A DNA stretch of 64,000 nucleotides from Burkholderia metallica (GTDB lineage: Bacteria; Pseudomonadota; Gammaproteobacteria; Burkholderiales; Burkholderiaceae): NCBI RefSeq assembly GCF_902832845.1, contig NZ_CADFDB010000011.1, positions 124,001 to 188,000 of the forward strand, read 5' to 3'. The notes below the pieces were generated by a model that saw only the letters and a program-made list of their open reading frames with translations, did no database searches and was not told the DNA's origin. Positions 1 through 8,710 of the stretch are shown one piece after another. Every line of letters starts with the position of its first letter. Positions within the stretch are counted from its first letter, which is position 1. The position numbers were made by a program, and so were the translations under genes.

Positions 1-338
1 ACGAGCTCGCGACCGCGATGCAATACGGGCTGAACATCATCGTGATCGTCGTCAACAACGGGCATTTCGGCACGATCCGCATGCATCAGGAGCGCAACTA
101 TCCGGGGCGTGTGCATGGCACCGGGCTCACGAATCCCGATTTCGCCGCGTATGCACGCGCATTCGGAGCGCATGGCGAGACGGTCCGACGCACCGACGAA
201 TTCGCGCCCGCGCTCGAACGCGCGCTGACCTGCGGGCTGCCCGCGCTGATCGAGATCCGCATCCCGCAGGACGCCAGCACGCCGGCCGCGACGCTCGAGC
301 AGATCCGCGAACAGGGCCGCCGCGCGCGCGGCGGATGA
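1..338 (+). CDS. C-terminal end of a ThDP-dependent (acetolactate synthase-like) enzyme, 5' partial
   Basis: The frame is open from base 3 to the TGA at 336-338, so the gene begins outside the window. The fragment reads ELATAMQYGLNIIVIVVNNG and then GTIRMHQER, YPGRV and NPDFAAYARAFGA. This is the C-terminal thiamine diphosphate-binding domain of the acetolactate synthase/pyruvate decarboxylase family; VVNNG supplies the closing NN of the ThDP motif. The family decarboxylates or ligates 2-oxo acids in the cytoplasm. The N-terminal and FAD/CoA-binding parts are not visible, so substrate cannot be assigned. Its stop overlaps the start of the next gene (ATGA), suggesting translational coupling. 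I am confident of the family and unsure of the reaction. Confidence 0.9.
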   Translation, partial: ELATAMQYGLNIIVIVVNNGHFGTIRMHQERNYPGRVHGTGLTNPDFAAYARAFGAHGETVRRTDEFAPALERALTCGLPALIEIRIPQDASTPAATLEQIREQGRRARGG

Positions 339-1432
339 CGGTGAACCCGCACGCCGCACCGCGCGCCGCCGCACTGTCGCACGACGACGCGCTCGCACTC
401 CCCGGCACGCTGCTCGCCCCGGACGGCACGCTCGTCGCGCCTTACGACCTCGAGCACGGCGGCGCGCGTGCCATCGGCCACGTGCCGGCCGCGCCCGCAC
501 GCGGCCTGCTGCACGCCGCGCACCGGCCGTTCCGGCTCGACTACGACCGCGCCCGGCATGTGCACGTGATCAACGGGATGGGCGTCACGCTCGGCGATTC
601 GGTGATCGGGCTCGCCGCGCTCGCCGCACTGCGCGCCGCCCACCCAGGCCTGTGCTTCACGCTGTACCGGCCGGCCCGCGCGCCACGCTACGTCGACGCG
701 CTGTATGCGCTCGCGGCCGACATCGTCGCGCCGTCTCGCGCGCTGCCGTACTCCGCCGACGCGCTGCCGGCACACGCGCCGTGCATCGACGTCGGCAATC
801 ACCTGTACTGGCCTGCGTTCGCGCAGTTGCCGATGATCGATTTCTTCCTCGATGCGCTCGGCGCGGACCCCGCGTCGGTGCCGCCGTCGGCCAAGCGCAA
901 CCGCTGGCTCGCGAAGCTGCCGCTGCCGGCGTTGCCCGCACAGTGGCAACGCCCGTACGTGCTGTTCTGCCCGAGCGCGAGCACCGCATTGCGCGGCGTG
1001 CCGCCCGCGCTGCACGCCATGTTCGTCGAGCAGCTCGCGCAGCGCTACGGCTTGCCGGTGGCCGGGTTCGGGCCCGTCGCGCATCCCGCGTACGTCGACG
1101 TGAGCGCCGACGCGGCCGGCGATACGGCCCGGTTCATCGCGTGGGTCAAGGGCGCCAGCCTGCTGTTTGCACCCGACACGGCCGCGCTGCATCTCGCCGA
1201 CGGTTTCGACGTACCGACGCTCGCGTGCTTCACGACGATCGGGCCGGCGCTGCGCGTGCGCGACTATCCGCATTGCGTGCCGGTCGCGCTCGACGTGCCC
1301 GCCGAATTGCATGGACTGCACCGCAGCGAGCGGCCTGACGATCTTGCGGCCGTTGAGGCCGCCTATCGCGCGTTCGACTGGGATGCGCTCGCGTGGCCCG
1401 CGCCGCGCGAAGCGGCGGCGACGGCCGAATAG
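335..1432 (+). CDS. GT9-like (ADP-heptose:LPS heptosyltransferase-fold) glycosyltransferase, function unknown
   Basis: This 365-residue protein starts at the ATG overlapping the upstream stop by 4 bases. Two regions recall family 9 glycosyltransferases: GVTLGDSVIGLAALAALRAAHP near residues 80-105, like the GD..x..PALxALRxxxP start of heptosyltransferases, and FAPDTAALHLADGFDVPTLA near residue 280, like the donor-binding D(S/T)xxxHLAxAxxxP block. It has no signal peptide or clear membrane segment, so it is probably cytoplasmic or membrane-peripheral. The acceptor is unknown. Coupling to a ThDP enzyme is unusual for a lipopolysaccharide enzyme and hints at a specialised sugar or natural-product role. 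The fold assignment is from motif reading only. Confidence 0.6.
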   Translation: MTVNPHAAPRAAALSHDDALALPGTLLAPDGTLVAPYDLEHGGARAIGHVPAAPARGLLHAAHRPFRLDYDRARHVHVINGMGVTLGDSVIGLAALAALRAAHPGLCFTLYRPARAPRYVDALYALAADIVAPSRALPYSADALPAHAPCIDVGNHLYWPAFAQLPMIDFFLDALGADPASVPPSAKRNRWLAKLPLPALPAQWQRPYVLFCPSASTALRGVPPALHAMFVEQLAQRYGLPVAGFGPVAHPAYVDVSADAAGDTARFIAWVKGASLLFAPDTAALHLADGFDVPTLACFTTIGPALRVRDYPHCVPVALDVPAELHGLHRSERPDDLAAVEAAYRAFDWDALAWPAPREAAATAE

Positions 1433-1534
1433 GGAAACCGGGTGCGGCAGTGCGCTGCGAAGCCGGGAGCGAGGCTGCATGGACGCGCCGCCGGAGCGTG
1501 AGCCTGAACCGCTTCGACGCCTGCTGCCCCGCAC

Positions 1535-2572
1535 TCAACCTGCCGCCACCCTCACCGCGCGATCGCGCAGCGTCTCCGACGGCCGCTTGCCGAACAGCCG
1601 GCGGTAGTCGGTCGCGAACTGGCTGAGATGCCAGAAACCCCACGCCTCCGCGACGTCCTGCACCGAACCGGCCGCGCGCCCGCACAGATCGCGCCGCGCG
1701 CCGTTCAGCCGCAGCGTGCGCAGGTAGGTCGCGGGCGCCATGCCGAGCACGTCCTGGAAGCAGTACTGCAGCGTGCGGCGGCTCACGTGCAACTGCTCGC
1801 ACAGCTCCGGCACGCCGACCGGGCGCGTGCGGTGCGCGAGCACGTAGTCGCGCGCCTGCTCGACGATCCAGCGACGCATCGACGGCGCGCGGCCGGCATC
1901 GTCGTCGGCCGGTTGCGCGCACACGTCGAACAGCGCGGCCAGCACCTCGGCCTGCAGGTCGTCGCGCTGGGCATCGGGCAGCGGGCCGGCCATCGCCACC
2001 GCGCCGTCGAGCCGGCGGCCGAGCAGCGCGCACAGGCGCGCGAGCCGTGCATCGCCGACCTGCATCACGCGCTGCGTGAAGAGCCGCTCGTCGAGTGCGC
2101 GGCGCTCCACGTCCTCCGCATAGCGGCGCAGCACGTCGCCGCGCACGACGATGCCGTAGATCGAGAACTGCGCGGGCGTCACCAGCTCGAATTCGACGTT
2201 GCCGGGCCGGAACGCGAGCGCGCCGGACCCGATACGGCACGCATCGACGCGCGCGGTGCCGTCGCACACGAGCGGGATGCCGAACCAGTACGCATCGCCG
2301 CGCACCTCGCACGCCTGGCGCAGCTGGTGGCTCGTCGATTCGCGAAACAGCTTCATCGTGTCGAGCGGCAGCTCGGTCAGCGTGCCGACGAAGCGGCCGG
2401 CCGCGAGCTGATCGTAGGTCTGCCGCCAGCCGACCAGGTTGCGCGCCTGCTCGTCCGCGTCATGCGCGACGCTGACGACCGCCTGCCCGGCCAGCGCATC
2501 GTCGCCCTGCGCATTGCGTCGCGTGTCTTCCGCCGTCGGTTCTTCGCTGCACGCCACGTGTTGGTCCATCAT
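1535..2572 (-). CDS. AraC-family transcriptional regulator, EutR-like
   Basis: This is a 345-residue protein with an N-terminal sensor region and a C-terminal AraC double helix-turn-helix (VGVPELCEQLHVSRRTLQYCF, then QDVAEAWGFWHLSQFATDYRRLFGKRPSETL). The start is fixed by an AAGGAGG-type ribosome site just before ATGATG. The second ATG (2569) has the better spacing, and a longer reading frame to 2878 lacks support. EutR activates ethanolamine genes in enterobacteria. eutB, eutC and an ethanolamine permease nearby, together with overall similarity, make that the likeliest role here. It lies downstream of a PNPOx gene and exaC on the same strand and may be co-transcribed with them. An aldehyde or alcohol-responsive AraC regulator is the alternative. 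Confidence 0.8.
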   Translation of the reverse strand: MMDQHVACSEEPTAEDTRRNAQGDDALAGQAVVSVAHDADEQARNLVGWRQTYDQLAAGRFVGTLTELPLDTMKLFRESTSHQLRQACEVRGDAYWFGIPLVCDGTARVDACRIGSGALAFRPGNVEFELVTPAQFSIYGIVVRGDVLRRYAEDVERRALDERLFTQRVMQVGDARLARLCALLGRRLDGAVAMAGPLPDAQRDDLQAEVLAALFDVCAQPADDDAGRAPSMRRWIVEQARDYVLAHRTRPVGVPELCEQLHVSRRTLQYCFQDVLGMAPATYLRTLRLNGARRDLCGRAAGSVQDVAEAWGFWHLSQFATDYRRLFGKRPSETLRDRAVRVAAG

Positions 2573-2651
2573 GTCCTCCTTCACCTGCCCGGCACCGCGC
2601 CTGTCACGCAAGTCCCGTGCCGAACCGCGCGGTTCGGCGCACGGCCCGTCA

Positions 2652-2665
2652 TTGCACGTTGCACG
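2652..2665. repeat. 7-bp tandem direct repeat upstream of the AraC gene
   Basis: TTGCACG occurs twice head to tail at 2652-2658 and 2659-2665, about 80 bases upstream of the AraC-type gene start. AraC-family proteins bind direct repeats, so this could be an autoregulatory site. The unit is short and without an independent second copy near eat or exaC this remains a guess. Confidence 0.3.
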
Positions 2666-2768
2666 GCCGGCGCGCGCCATCCGGGCGCACCCGAACGCAG
2701 CGCGCCGCGCACGCCGCCGGTGCGATCCGCGCGGCGACCGCGCATGCCGAACGCCCCGCAGTCGCCGG

Positions 2769-3332
2769 CTACCCGGCCGGCTTGAGCCGCACGACCCGCG
2801 TACCGCAGTTGCCGTACGCGTGCACGATCGCCAACTCGACGATCGCGCTGCCGGCCGGCCAGGGCGCGGCATCCGCATCCGGCAGACCGGCGCGCAGCGT
2901 CGCGCGACCGTTGATCCGGTAGCGCATGCCGCGCACGAAGTCGACGAACAGCAACCCGATGCCGCTGCCGTCGCAGGCCGCCGCGTCGATCCGGCCGCCG
3001 TCGCCGGGCGCGGGCAACGCGAACCGCAGCGTCTTCGTGTCGATCACGCGCACGACCGGCAGCCGGTCACCGTTCGCATCACGCAGGCCCTGCACGATGT
3101 CGCAGGTCACGGACGCATGCGATCCGGATGCGATGCCGACGAACATGAACGGCTGCGACTCGATGAACTGTCGCACGCCGATGCTCATGCGCGTCGTCAC
3201 CACGTCGCTCATCCGCTCGGCTTCGTCGGCCACGCCGAAGCGCTGGTGCGCATCGAGTTCGCCCGCGTGGAACACGGGGTGGCGCGGAAAGGTTCGGGGC
3301 GGTTCTGCCATGCCGGGATCTGTCGTGTGCAT
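2769..3332 (-). CDS. PNPOx-fold (pyridoxamine 5'-phosphate oxidase family) protein
   Basis: The 187-residue reading (from ATG 3332; ATG 3311 gives 180) contains HPVFHAGELDAHQRFGV, a typical opening of flavin-binding PNPOx-family proteins, then SQPFMFVGIAS, IGLLFVDFVRGMRYRINGRA and a C-terminal VELAIVHAYGNCG. Such split-barrel proteins usually bind FMN or F420 and are often annotated only by fold; the substrate is unknown. No good ribosome site is seen for either start. It sits between exaC (upstream) and the AraC regulator (downstream) on the same strand. A distant paralogue sharing LLFVDFVR and GRAT lies at 5417-5869, on the other side of exaC. Confidence 0.75.
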   Translation of the reverse strand: MHTTDPGMAEPPRTFPRHPVFHAGELDAHQRFGVADEAERMSDVVTTRMSIGVRQFIESQPFMFVGIASGSHASVTCDIVQGLRDANGDRLPVVRVIDTKTLRFALPAPGDGGRIDAAACDGSGIGLLFVDFVRGMRYRINGRATLRAGLPDADAAPWPAGSAIVELAIVHAYGNCGTRVVRLKPAG

Positions 3333-3591
3333 CGGCGCGGCAGCCGCCGCAAGCGTGCGGCTGCCGGTATCGTTTTCCGGCGCGGGATGCGACGATGCGC
3401 GGCCCGCGCCGGGTGTCGAATGTCGAAATCGAAAATGGCGAAGCGCCGGACGCCCGGCGTCGGCGCATCGCATCCACGCGCGCACCGCGCCCGCCGTCGC
3501 CGGCAACCGGGAACCGGTCACCGGCAAACCGGTCCGGCCGGCGTCGGGCTGCCGACCGGCCGGGACCGTCACGTCGCCACCGCTGCGGCGC

Positions 3592-5118
3592 TCAGAAGAA
3601 CCCGAGCGCCTCGGCCTGATAGCTCACCAGCAGGCACTTCGTCTGCTGATAGTTCGACAGCGCCATCTTGTGCGTCTCGCGACCGATCCCCGACTGCTTG
3701 TAGCCGCCGAACGCCGCGTGCGCCGGATACAGGTGATAGCAGTTGGTCCACACGCGGCCGGCTTCGACCTCGCGGCCCATCCGGTACGCACGCGTGCCGT
3801 TGCGCGTCCACACGCCCGCACCGAGCCCGTAGAACGTGTCGTTCGCGAGTTCGATCGCTTCCTGCTCGTCCTTGAACGTCATCACCGACGCGACCGGCCC
3901 GAAGATCTCTTCCTGGAACACGCGCATCTTGTTGTTGCCGAGCAGCATCGTCGGCTTCACGTAGTAGCCCGTGCCGAGTTCGGCCGCCGGCGCCGTGCGC
4001 TCGCCGCCCGTCAGGCATTGCGCGCCCTCGCCGCGGCCGATGTCGATGTAGGACAGGATCTTGTCGAGCTGCTGCTGCGAAGCCTGCGCGCCGATCATCG
4101 TCTGCAGGTCGAGCGGGTGGCCGCCCTTGATGCGCTCGACGCGCGCGACGGCCTTCTCGATGAACTTCTCGTAGATCGACTCCTGGATCAGAATCCGCGA
4201 CGGGCACGTGCATACTTCGCCCTGGTTCAGCGCGAACATCGCGAGCCCTTCGAGCGCCTTGTCGAGAAACGCGTCGTCCTGGTCGAGCACGTCGGCGAAG
4301 AAGATGTTCGGGCTCTTGCCGCCCAGTTCGACCGTCGACGGAATCAGGCTGTCGGCCGCCGCGCGCAGGATGTGCTTGCCGACCGGCGTCGAGCCGGTGA
4401 ACGCGATCTTCGCGATGCGCTTGCTGGTCGCGAGCGCCTCGCCCGCTTCCTTGCCGAAGCCGTTCACGATGTTGATCGTGCCGGCCGGGAACAGGTCGCC
4501 GATCAGCTCCATCAGCACCAGCACCGACGCGGGCGTCTGCTCGGCCGGCTTCATCACCACGCAGCAGCCGGCCGCGAGCGCCGGCGCGAGCTTCCACGCG
4601 GCCATCAGCAGCGGGAAGTTCCACGGGATGATCTGGCCGACCACGCCGAGCGGCTCGTGGAAGTGATACGCGACGGTGTTGTCGTCAATTTCGGAAATGC
4701 CGCCTTCCTGGGCGCGGATGCAGCCCGCGAAGTAGCGGAAGTGGTCGATCGCGAGCGGCAGGTCGGCCGCCATCGTCTCGCGCAGCGGCTTGCCGTTGTC
4801 GATGGTCTCGGCCACCGCCAGCAGCTTCAGGTTCTTTTCCATCCGGTCGGCGGCCGCGAGCAACAGGTTCGCGCGCTCCGCGACGGACGTCTTGCCCCAC
4901 TTGCGGCGCGCGGCATGCGCGGCGTCGAGCGCCAGCTCGATATCGTCGGCGCCCGAGCGCGGAATACGGCAGAACGGCTGGCCGTTGATCGGCGACACGT
5001 TCTCGAAATACTCGCCCTTCACCGGCGGAACCCACTTGCCGCCGATGTAGTTGTCGTACTGCTGACGGTACGGGTATTCGACGTCGAGGCCCAGTTGCTT
5101 CAGGTCAAACGGGTTCAT
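3592..5118 (-). CDS. exaC: NAD-dependent acetaldehyde dehydrogenase, ExaC/AcoD type
   Basis: This 508-residue enzyme matches the roughly 506-residue ExaC/AldB/AcoD subgroup of aldehyde dehydrogenases. Visible are the PWNFPL block near 165, the FTGSTPVGK cofactor motif near 240, the general-base Glu264 in VELGGK, and catalytic Cys303 in NQGEVCTC. Start ATG 5118 follows an AGGAG site at 8-base spacing. It oxidises acetaldehyde to acetate in the cytoplasm. With EutBC nearby it would handle the acetaldehyde released from ethanolamine; ethanol or acetoin breakdown are alternative sources. A sigma-54-type promoter lies about 55 bases upstream of the start codon, consistent with sigma-54 control known for acoD-type genes. 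Confidence 0.92.
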   Translation of the reverse strand: MNPFDLKQLGLDVEYPYRQQYDNYIGGKWVPPVKGEYFENVSPINGQPFCRIPRSGADDIELALDAAHAARRKWGKTSVAERANLLLAAADRMEKNLKLLAVAETIDNGKPLRETMAADLPLAIDHFRYFAGCIRAQEGGISEIDDNTVAYHFHEPLGVVGQIIPWNFPLLMAAWKLAPALAAGCCVVMKPAEQTPASVLVLMELIGDLFPAGTINIVNGFGKEAGEALATSKRIAKIAFTGSTPVGKHILRAAADSLIPSTVELGGKSPNIFFADVLDQDDAFLDKALEGLAMFALNQGEVCTCPSRILIQESIYEKFIEKAVARVERIKGGHPLDLQTMIGAQASQQQLDKILSYIDIGRGEGAQCLTGGERTAPAAELGTGYYVKPTMLLGNNKMRVFQEEIFGPVASVMTFKDEQEAIELANDTFYGLGAGVWTRNGTRAYRMGREVEAGRVWTNCYHLYPAHAAFGGYKQSGIGRETHKMALSNYQQTKCLLVSYQAEALGFF

Positions 5119-5184
5119 ACATGTCTCCTGTTCATCGTGCTTGTACGAGTAAAGCGCCGGTTGGATTGCGCTGCACCCGGTTAC

Positions 5185-5199
5185 GCAACATGCGTGCCA
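5185..5199 (-). promoter_or_regulatory. sigma-54 (-24/-12) promoter of exaC
   Basis: On the minus strand the sequence reads TGGCACG-CATG-TTGC, an exact match to the sigma-54 consensus TGGCACG-N4-TTGC. Transcription would start near 5173, leaving a leader of about 55 bases before the exaC ATG. A sigma-54 enhancer-binding activator would be required; none is encoded in this window. Confidence 0.8.
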
Positions 5200-5288
5200 A
5201 ACACGACGAATACGAGACGCCCCCGGCACGCCCGCGTACGCACCGTGCGGTGTTCACCCGCGCAGCACGGCGGGTGTGCCGATTCTGA

Positions 5289-5340
5289 ACAGTGCGACTG
5301 TGCAGCGCGCCGGACCGGTGTTCGAAATTCCCACAGTGCG
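5289..5340. promoter_or_regulatory. Candidate enhancer sites between two divergent sigma-54 promoters
   Basis: ACAGT-GCG-ACTGT forms a perfect short inverted repeat at 5289-5301, and the half-site ACAGTGCG recurs at 5333-5340, 44 bases (about four helical turns) away. Both lie between the exaC promoter and the opposing sigma-54-type promoter, where an enhancer-binding protein could serve both directions. Function is inferred from position and repetition only. Confidence 0.4.
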
Positions 5341-5377
5341 CCACGGCGCGCGGCATGCGGATGCGGGCCGCGACGTG

Positions 5378-5392
5378 TGGCATGTCGCTTGC
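5378..5392 (+). promoter_or_regulatory. sigma-54-type promoter of the second PNPOx gene
   Basis: TGGCATG-TCGC-TTGC keeps the essential GG and GC of the sigma-54 consensus with correct spacing and only one departure (T for C). The predicted transcription start is near 5404, which argues against the ATG at 5402 as the start of the downstream gene and favours 5417 or 5441. Confidence 0.6.
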
Positions 5393-5416
5393 GTGCGCAT
5401 CATGGAATCCCACGCA

Positions 5417-5869
5417 ATGGCCTGCACGCACACTCCCACCATGAACGACCACGGCCCCCTGACCGACGACGCCATCGCGTTCATCCGCGAGCAGGCGTTC
5501 CTGATCGTCGCGACCGCCGACGCGGCAGGCAACGGCGACTGCTCGTACCGCGGCCGCCAGCCGCGCGCCGACGGCTCGTTCGAGCCGCTCGTCGACATGC
5601 CCGACCGCTGCACGCTCGTGCTGCCGGATTTCGCGGGCAACAACCTGTTCAACACGATCGGCAACCTGCTCGTGAATCCGGCGATCGCGCTGCTGTTCGT
5701 CGATTTCGTGCGGCAGACGACCTGGCTCGTGCAGGGCCGCGCGACGATCGACGCGCACACGGAAAGCCGCGCGCACCTGTGGCCCGATGCGCGGCGCCAT
5801 GTGGTCGTTGAAGTCGAGCGCGCACAGGCACGGGCGGATGCGACGCTGCCGTCGCTGGTGCTGGCGTGA
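5417..5869 (+). CDS. Small PNPOx-fold flavoprotein family member
   Basis: The 150-residue protein (142 if started at ATG 5441) begins its folded part at GPLTDDAIAFIREQAFLIVA and contains DCSYRGRQP, LVLPDFAGNN, a LLFVDFVR strand and VQGRAT, a compact split-barrel PNPOx-family protein likely to bind FMN. The start is uncertain because no candidate ATG has a ribosome site. ATG 5402 falls before the predicted start of transcription from the sigma-54-type promoter at 5378-5392. It diverges from exaC and shares strand motifs with the PNPOx gene at 2769-3332. The enzymatic role is unknown; a link to aldehyde or amine metabolism is inferred from context. Confidence 0.75.
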   Translation: MACTHTPTMNDHGPLTDDAIAFIREQAFLIVATADAAGNGDCSYRGRQPRADGSFEPLVDMPDRCTLVLPDFAGNNLFNTIGNLLVNPAIALLFVDFVRQTTWLVQGRATIDAHTESRAHLWPDARRHVVVEVERAQARADATLPSLVLA

Positions 5870-5982
5870 TGGGCATGATGCGCGTGACGTGAGCGCGCGA
5901 ATGAAGCGATGACGCAATGCGAAGGCGCGCCGGCCGCCGTGGCTTGCGCGCCCGTACGCGCCCATGCGCAACGACGCGGCGC

Positions 5983-7596
5983 TCAACGCCCGTGCGTCTG
6001 CGCAGCAGCCGCTTCGATCCGGCCCGGCGCCGGCCGGTCGGCGTGCGCGAGCGCGGCGGTGCCGTCACCCGCTTCGTCCGCCACCCGCCGCCCGAGAAAC
6101 GCAAACACCACACCCGCACACAGCACGGTCACCACCGCCAGCCCGATCAACAATCGATCGAACGCATGCGCGTAGCTCGCCAGCAGCGCCGCATGCCCGA
6201 CACCCGGCAACGCCGCCGCTGCGCCCGCCAGATCGCCGGTCGCGAGCCGCGCGGCCGCGCGCAGCGTCGCGTCGGGCGTACCGTCGGCGCCCGCGGCCTG
6301 CGTCAGCCCCGCTCGCGCGAGCCCGGCCAGCACGGCACCCACGATCGCGAGCGCGATCCCTTCGCCGGCTACCCGCGTCGTGCTGAAGATCCCGGTCGCC
6401 ATCCCGGCACGCTCCTTCGGCACGACGCTCACCGACAGCCCGTCCATCAGCCCCCACGGCATGCCGGCGCCGACGCCGATCGCCAGCATCGGCGCGATCG
6501 CCGCCGGCCCCGCGCCGCCGCGCAGCGCGATGCCCAGCCACACGAGCCCGGCTGCCGCGACAAGCAGCCCGAGCCCCGAGATCACGCCGGCCGACAGCCA
6601 GCGCGTGAGCGTCGCCGCGACGAGCGGCACGACGAGCATCGGCGCGGAAATCGCGAGCATCAGCCAGCCGGCGCCGATCTCGCTGAAGCCGTCGATGCCG
6701 ATGAAGCGCAGCGGCAGCACGACCAGCAGCACGATGTAGCAACAGCAGGTCGACACCGGCAGCACCTGCACGCCGACGAAGCGCGCGATGCGAAACAGCG
6801 ACAGGTCGAGCATCGGCCGCGCGACGCGCGTCTCGATCGCGACGAACGCGCAGGCGCCGAGCGCCGCGCCGGCCAGCAGCGCGATCACGAGCGCGCTCGA
6901 CCAGCCCCGCGCGGGCGCCTCGATCACGCCGAACGTGAACAGCGTCAGCGCGGTGGTGAACGCGGCCGTGCCGGGCCAGTCGAGCCCCGTCGCGTGCGGG
7001 TCGCGCGATTCGTGCATGCGCGGCAGCCCGACGCCGAGCGACAGCACGCCGGCCACCGCGCTCGTCACGAAGATCGCGCGCCAGCCGTAATGCCCGATCA
7101 GCGCGCCGGCGAGCACGGGCCCGAACGCGAGCCCGATCCCGAAGGTCGTGCCGAGCAGGCTGAATGCGCGCGTGCGCGCCGCGCCGTCGAATTCCTGCGC
7201 GAGCGCGGCGGTGCCGCCCGCGAGCGCCGCGGCCGCCGCGAGCCCCTGCGCGCCGCGCAGCAGGTCGACCGCGAGCATCGACGGCGCGAACGCGAGCGCG
7301 CCCGACATCAGCGTGAAGCCGCCGACGCCGATCGCGAACAGGCGCTTGCGGCCGAACTGGTCGGCCAGCGCGCCGGCGGCCATCAGGAAGCTGCCGAACG
7401 CGAGCATGAACGCGTTGGTGATCCAGTTCATCGCGACCGTCCCGCCGTGCAGGTCGCGGCCGATCGCGGGCGTCGCGACCGCGCCGCCCGAAAACGACAG
7501 CGGCAGCGCGACGGCGGCCAGGCAGACGGCGGCCAGCACCCATGCACGCCGGCGTGCCGACACGGCTGAATCGGCTGAAAAAGGGAGATCCATCAT
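5983..7596 (-). CDS. MFS transporter, DHA2 (14-TM drug:H+ antiporter) family
   Basis: The 537-residue protein has many hydrophobic segments spread over its whole length, as expected of 14-TM DHA2 exporters. The motif-A-like ALADQFGRKRLFAIG follows the second membrane helix, and a motif-C-like GPVLAGALIG sits in the fifth. It probably exports a small lipophilic compound by proton antiport in the inner membrane. The start is ATG 7596 or the adjacent 7593, after a GAGGAG site. It is transcribed divergently from the LysR gene at 7753, which probably controls it. It interrupts the ethanolamine genes and need not belong to that pathway. The substrate cannot be read from sequence. Confidence 0.88.
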   Translation of the reverse strand: MMDLPFSADSAVSARRRAWVLAAVCLAAVALPLSFSGGAVATPAIGRDLHGGTVAMNWITNAFMLAFGSFLMAAGALADQFGRKRLFAIGVGGFTLMSGALAFAPSMLAVDLLRGAQGLAAAAALAGGTAALAQEFDGAARTRAFSLLGTTFGIGLAFGPVLAGALIGHYGWRAIFVTSAVAGVLSLGVGLPRMHESRDPHATGLDWPGTAAFTTALTLFTFGVIEAPARGWSSALVIALLAGAALGACAFVAIETRVARPMLDLSLFRIARFVGVQVLPVSTCCCYIVLLVVLPLRFIGIDGFSEIGAGWLMLAISAPMLVVPLVAATLTRWLSAGVISGLGLLVAAAGLVWLGIALRGGAGPAAIAPMLAIGVGAGMPWGLMDGLSVSVVPKERAGMATGIFSTTRVAGEGIALAIVGAVLAGLARAGLTQAAGADGTPDATLRAAARLATGDLAGAAAALPGVGHAALLASYAHAFDRLLIGLAVVTVLCAGVVFAFLGRRVADEAGDGTAALAHADRPAPGRIEAAAAQTHGR

Positions 7597-7660
7597 CGCT
7601 CCTCGAAAAGCCGGCGCGGATGCGCCGCCAGAGCGACAGAAGATAAATCCGATTCAATCC

Positions 7661-7684
7661 GTGAAAAACCATGCGAAGGTTCAC
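7661..7684. promoter_or_regulatory. Candidate LysR operator between the MFS and LysR genes
   Basis: GTGAA at 7661-7665 and TTCAC at 7680-7684 form an inverted repeat with a 14-base spacer in the 156-base divergent intergenic region. LysR regulators typically bind such interrupted dyads next to their own promoter. The surrounding stretch is AT-rich relative to the genome. Confidence 0.4.
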
Positions 7685-7752
7685 ATATAACGGACTAAAA
7701 TTCCGCAATTCACTCGACCATGGACGCGTGTCCACCCACGCCCTTCGACCCG

Positions 7753-8637
7753 ATGGAAAACCTGACCGGCATCGTCGCGTTCGTCCGCACCGCCGAAGCG
7801 CTGAGCTTCGTCGCGGCGGGCCGCGCGCTCGGCATCTCGGCATCGGCGGTCGGCAAGACGATCGCGAAGCTCGAGCAATCGCTCGGCGTGCGCCTGTTCA
7901 ACCGCACCACGCGGCGCGTCACGCTCACCGAAGAGGGGCGGCATTTCTACGAACGCTGCCAGCGCATCCTCGAGGATTTCCGCGATGCGGAAGCGACGGT
8001 GACGGCGTCCGCACAGCGCCCGCGCGGCAGGTTGCGCGTGAGCCTGCCGGTGATCGGCTACCGGTTCCTGCTGCCGGTGCTGCCCGAATTCCGGCAGCGC
8101 TACCCGGACGTCGAGCTCGATCTCGATTTCAACGACCGGATGGTGGATGTCGTCGAAGGCGGCTTCGACGCGGTGATTCGCAGCGGCCCGCTGTCGGATT
8201 CGAGCCTGATGTCGCGGCGGCTCGGCCCGTTCGCGTTCGTGCTGTGCGCGACGCCCGCGTATCTCGCGCAGGCCGGCACGCCGCGCACGCCGCGCGATCT
8301 CGAAGGGCACGAATGCGTGCGCTACTGCTTCCCGACCACCGGCAAGCTGCAGGACTGGGCGCTCGCGGCCGACGACGGCACGCCGCTGAAGCTGCGCACC
8401 GCGCTGACCTGCAACAACATGGAAGCGCTGCGCGGCACCGTGCTCGCGGGGCTCGGCATCGGCTACATGCCCGACTTCCTCGCGCGCGACGCGCTCGAAC
8501 ACGGCGCGCTCGTCACCGTGCTCGACGACTACCGGATCGCGCCGGGGCAATTCTCGATCGTGTGGCCGTCGAGCCGGCAGTTGTCGCCGAAGCTGCGCGT
8601 ATTCGTCGATTTTCTGTGCGAGCGGCTGTTCAGGTAG
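7753..8637 (+). CDS. LysR-family transcriptional regulator
   Basis: From ATG 7753 the protein is 294 residues, the normal LysR length; ATG 7720 would add 11 residues of poor quality. The N-terminal winged helix-turn-helix is clear (FVRTAEALSFVAAGRALGISASAVGKTIAKLE, then LFNRTTRRVTLTEEG). The effector domain follows from about residue 90 (RGRLRVSLPVIGY). It is divergent from the MFS gene and probably regulates it and itself. The effector is unknown. Confidence 0.9.
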   Translation: MENLTGIVAFVRTAEALSFVAAGRALGISASAVGKTIAKLEQSLGVRLFNRTTRRVTLTEEGRHFYERCQRILEDFRDAEATVTASAQRPRGRLRVSLPVIGYRFLLPVLPEFRQRYPDVELDLDFNDRMVDVVEGGFDAVIRSGPLSDSSLMSRRLGPFAFVLCATPAYLAQAGTPRTPRDLEGHECVRYCFPTTGKLQDWALAADDGTPLKLRTALTCNNMEALRGTVLAGLGIGYMPDFLARDALEHGALVTVLDDYRIAPGQFSIVWPSSRQLSPKLRVFVDFLCERLFR

Positions 8638-8710
8638 CCGGTGACGGAAGCCTCGGACGCTAACGCTCGCACCGCTCGAACGGCACGCCTGCCGTCAGGC
8701 CCGCGGCTTC

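Noticed and set aside
2926-5811. 961-codon open frame on the plus strand
   Set aside because: It is a shadow of exaC and the PNPOx genes; the peptide is Arg/Ala/Pro-rich without any domain, as expected for antisense frames in high-GC DNA.
8687-8700. Terminator between the LysR gene and eutC
   Set aside because: GCCTG-CCGT-CAGGC is only a 5-bp stem without a T-run on either strand.
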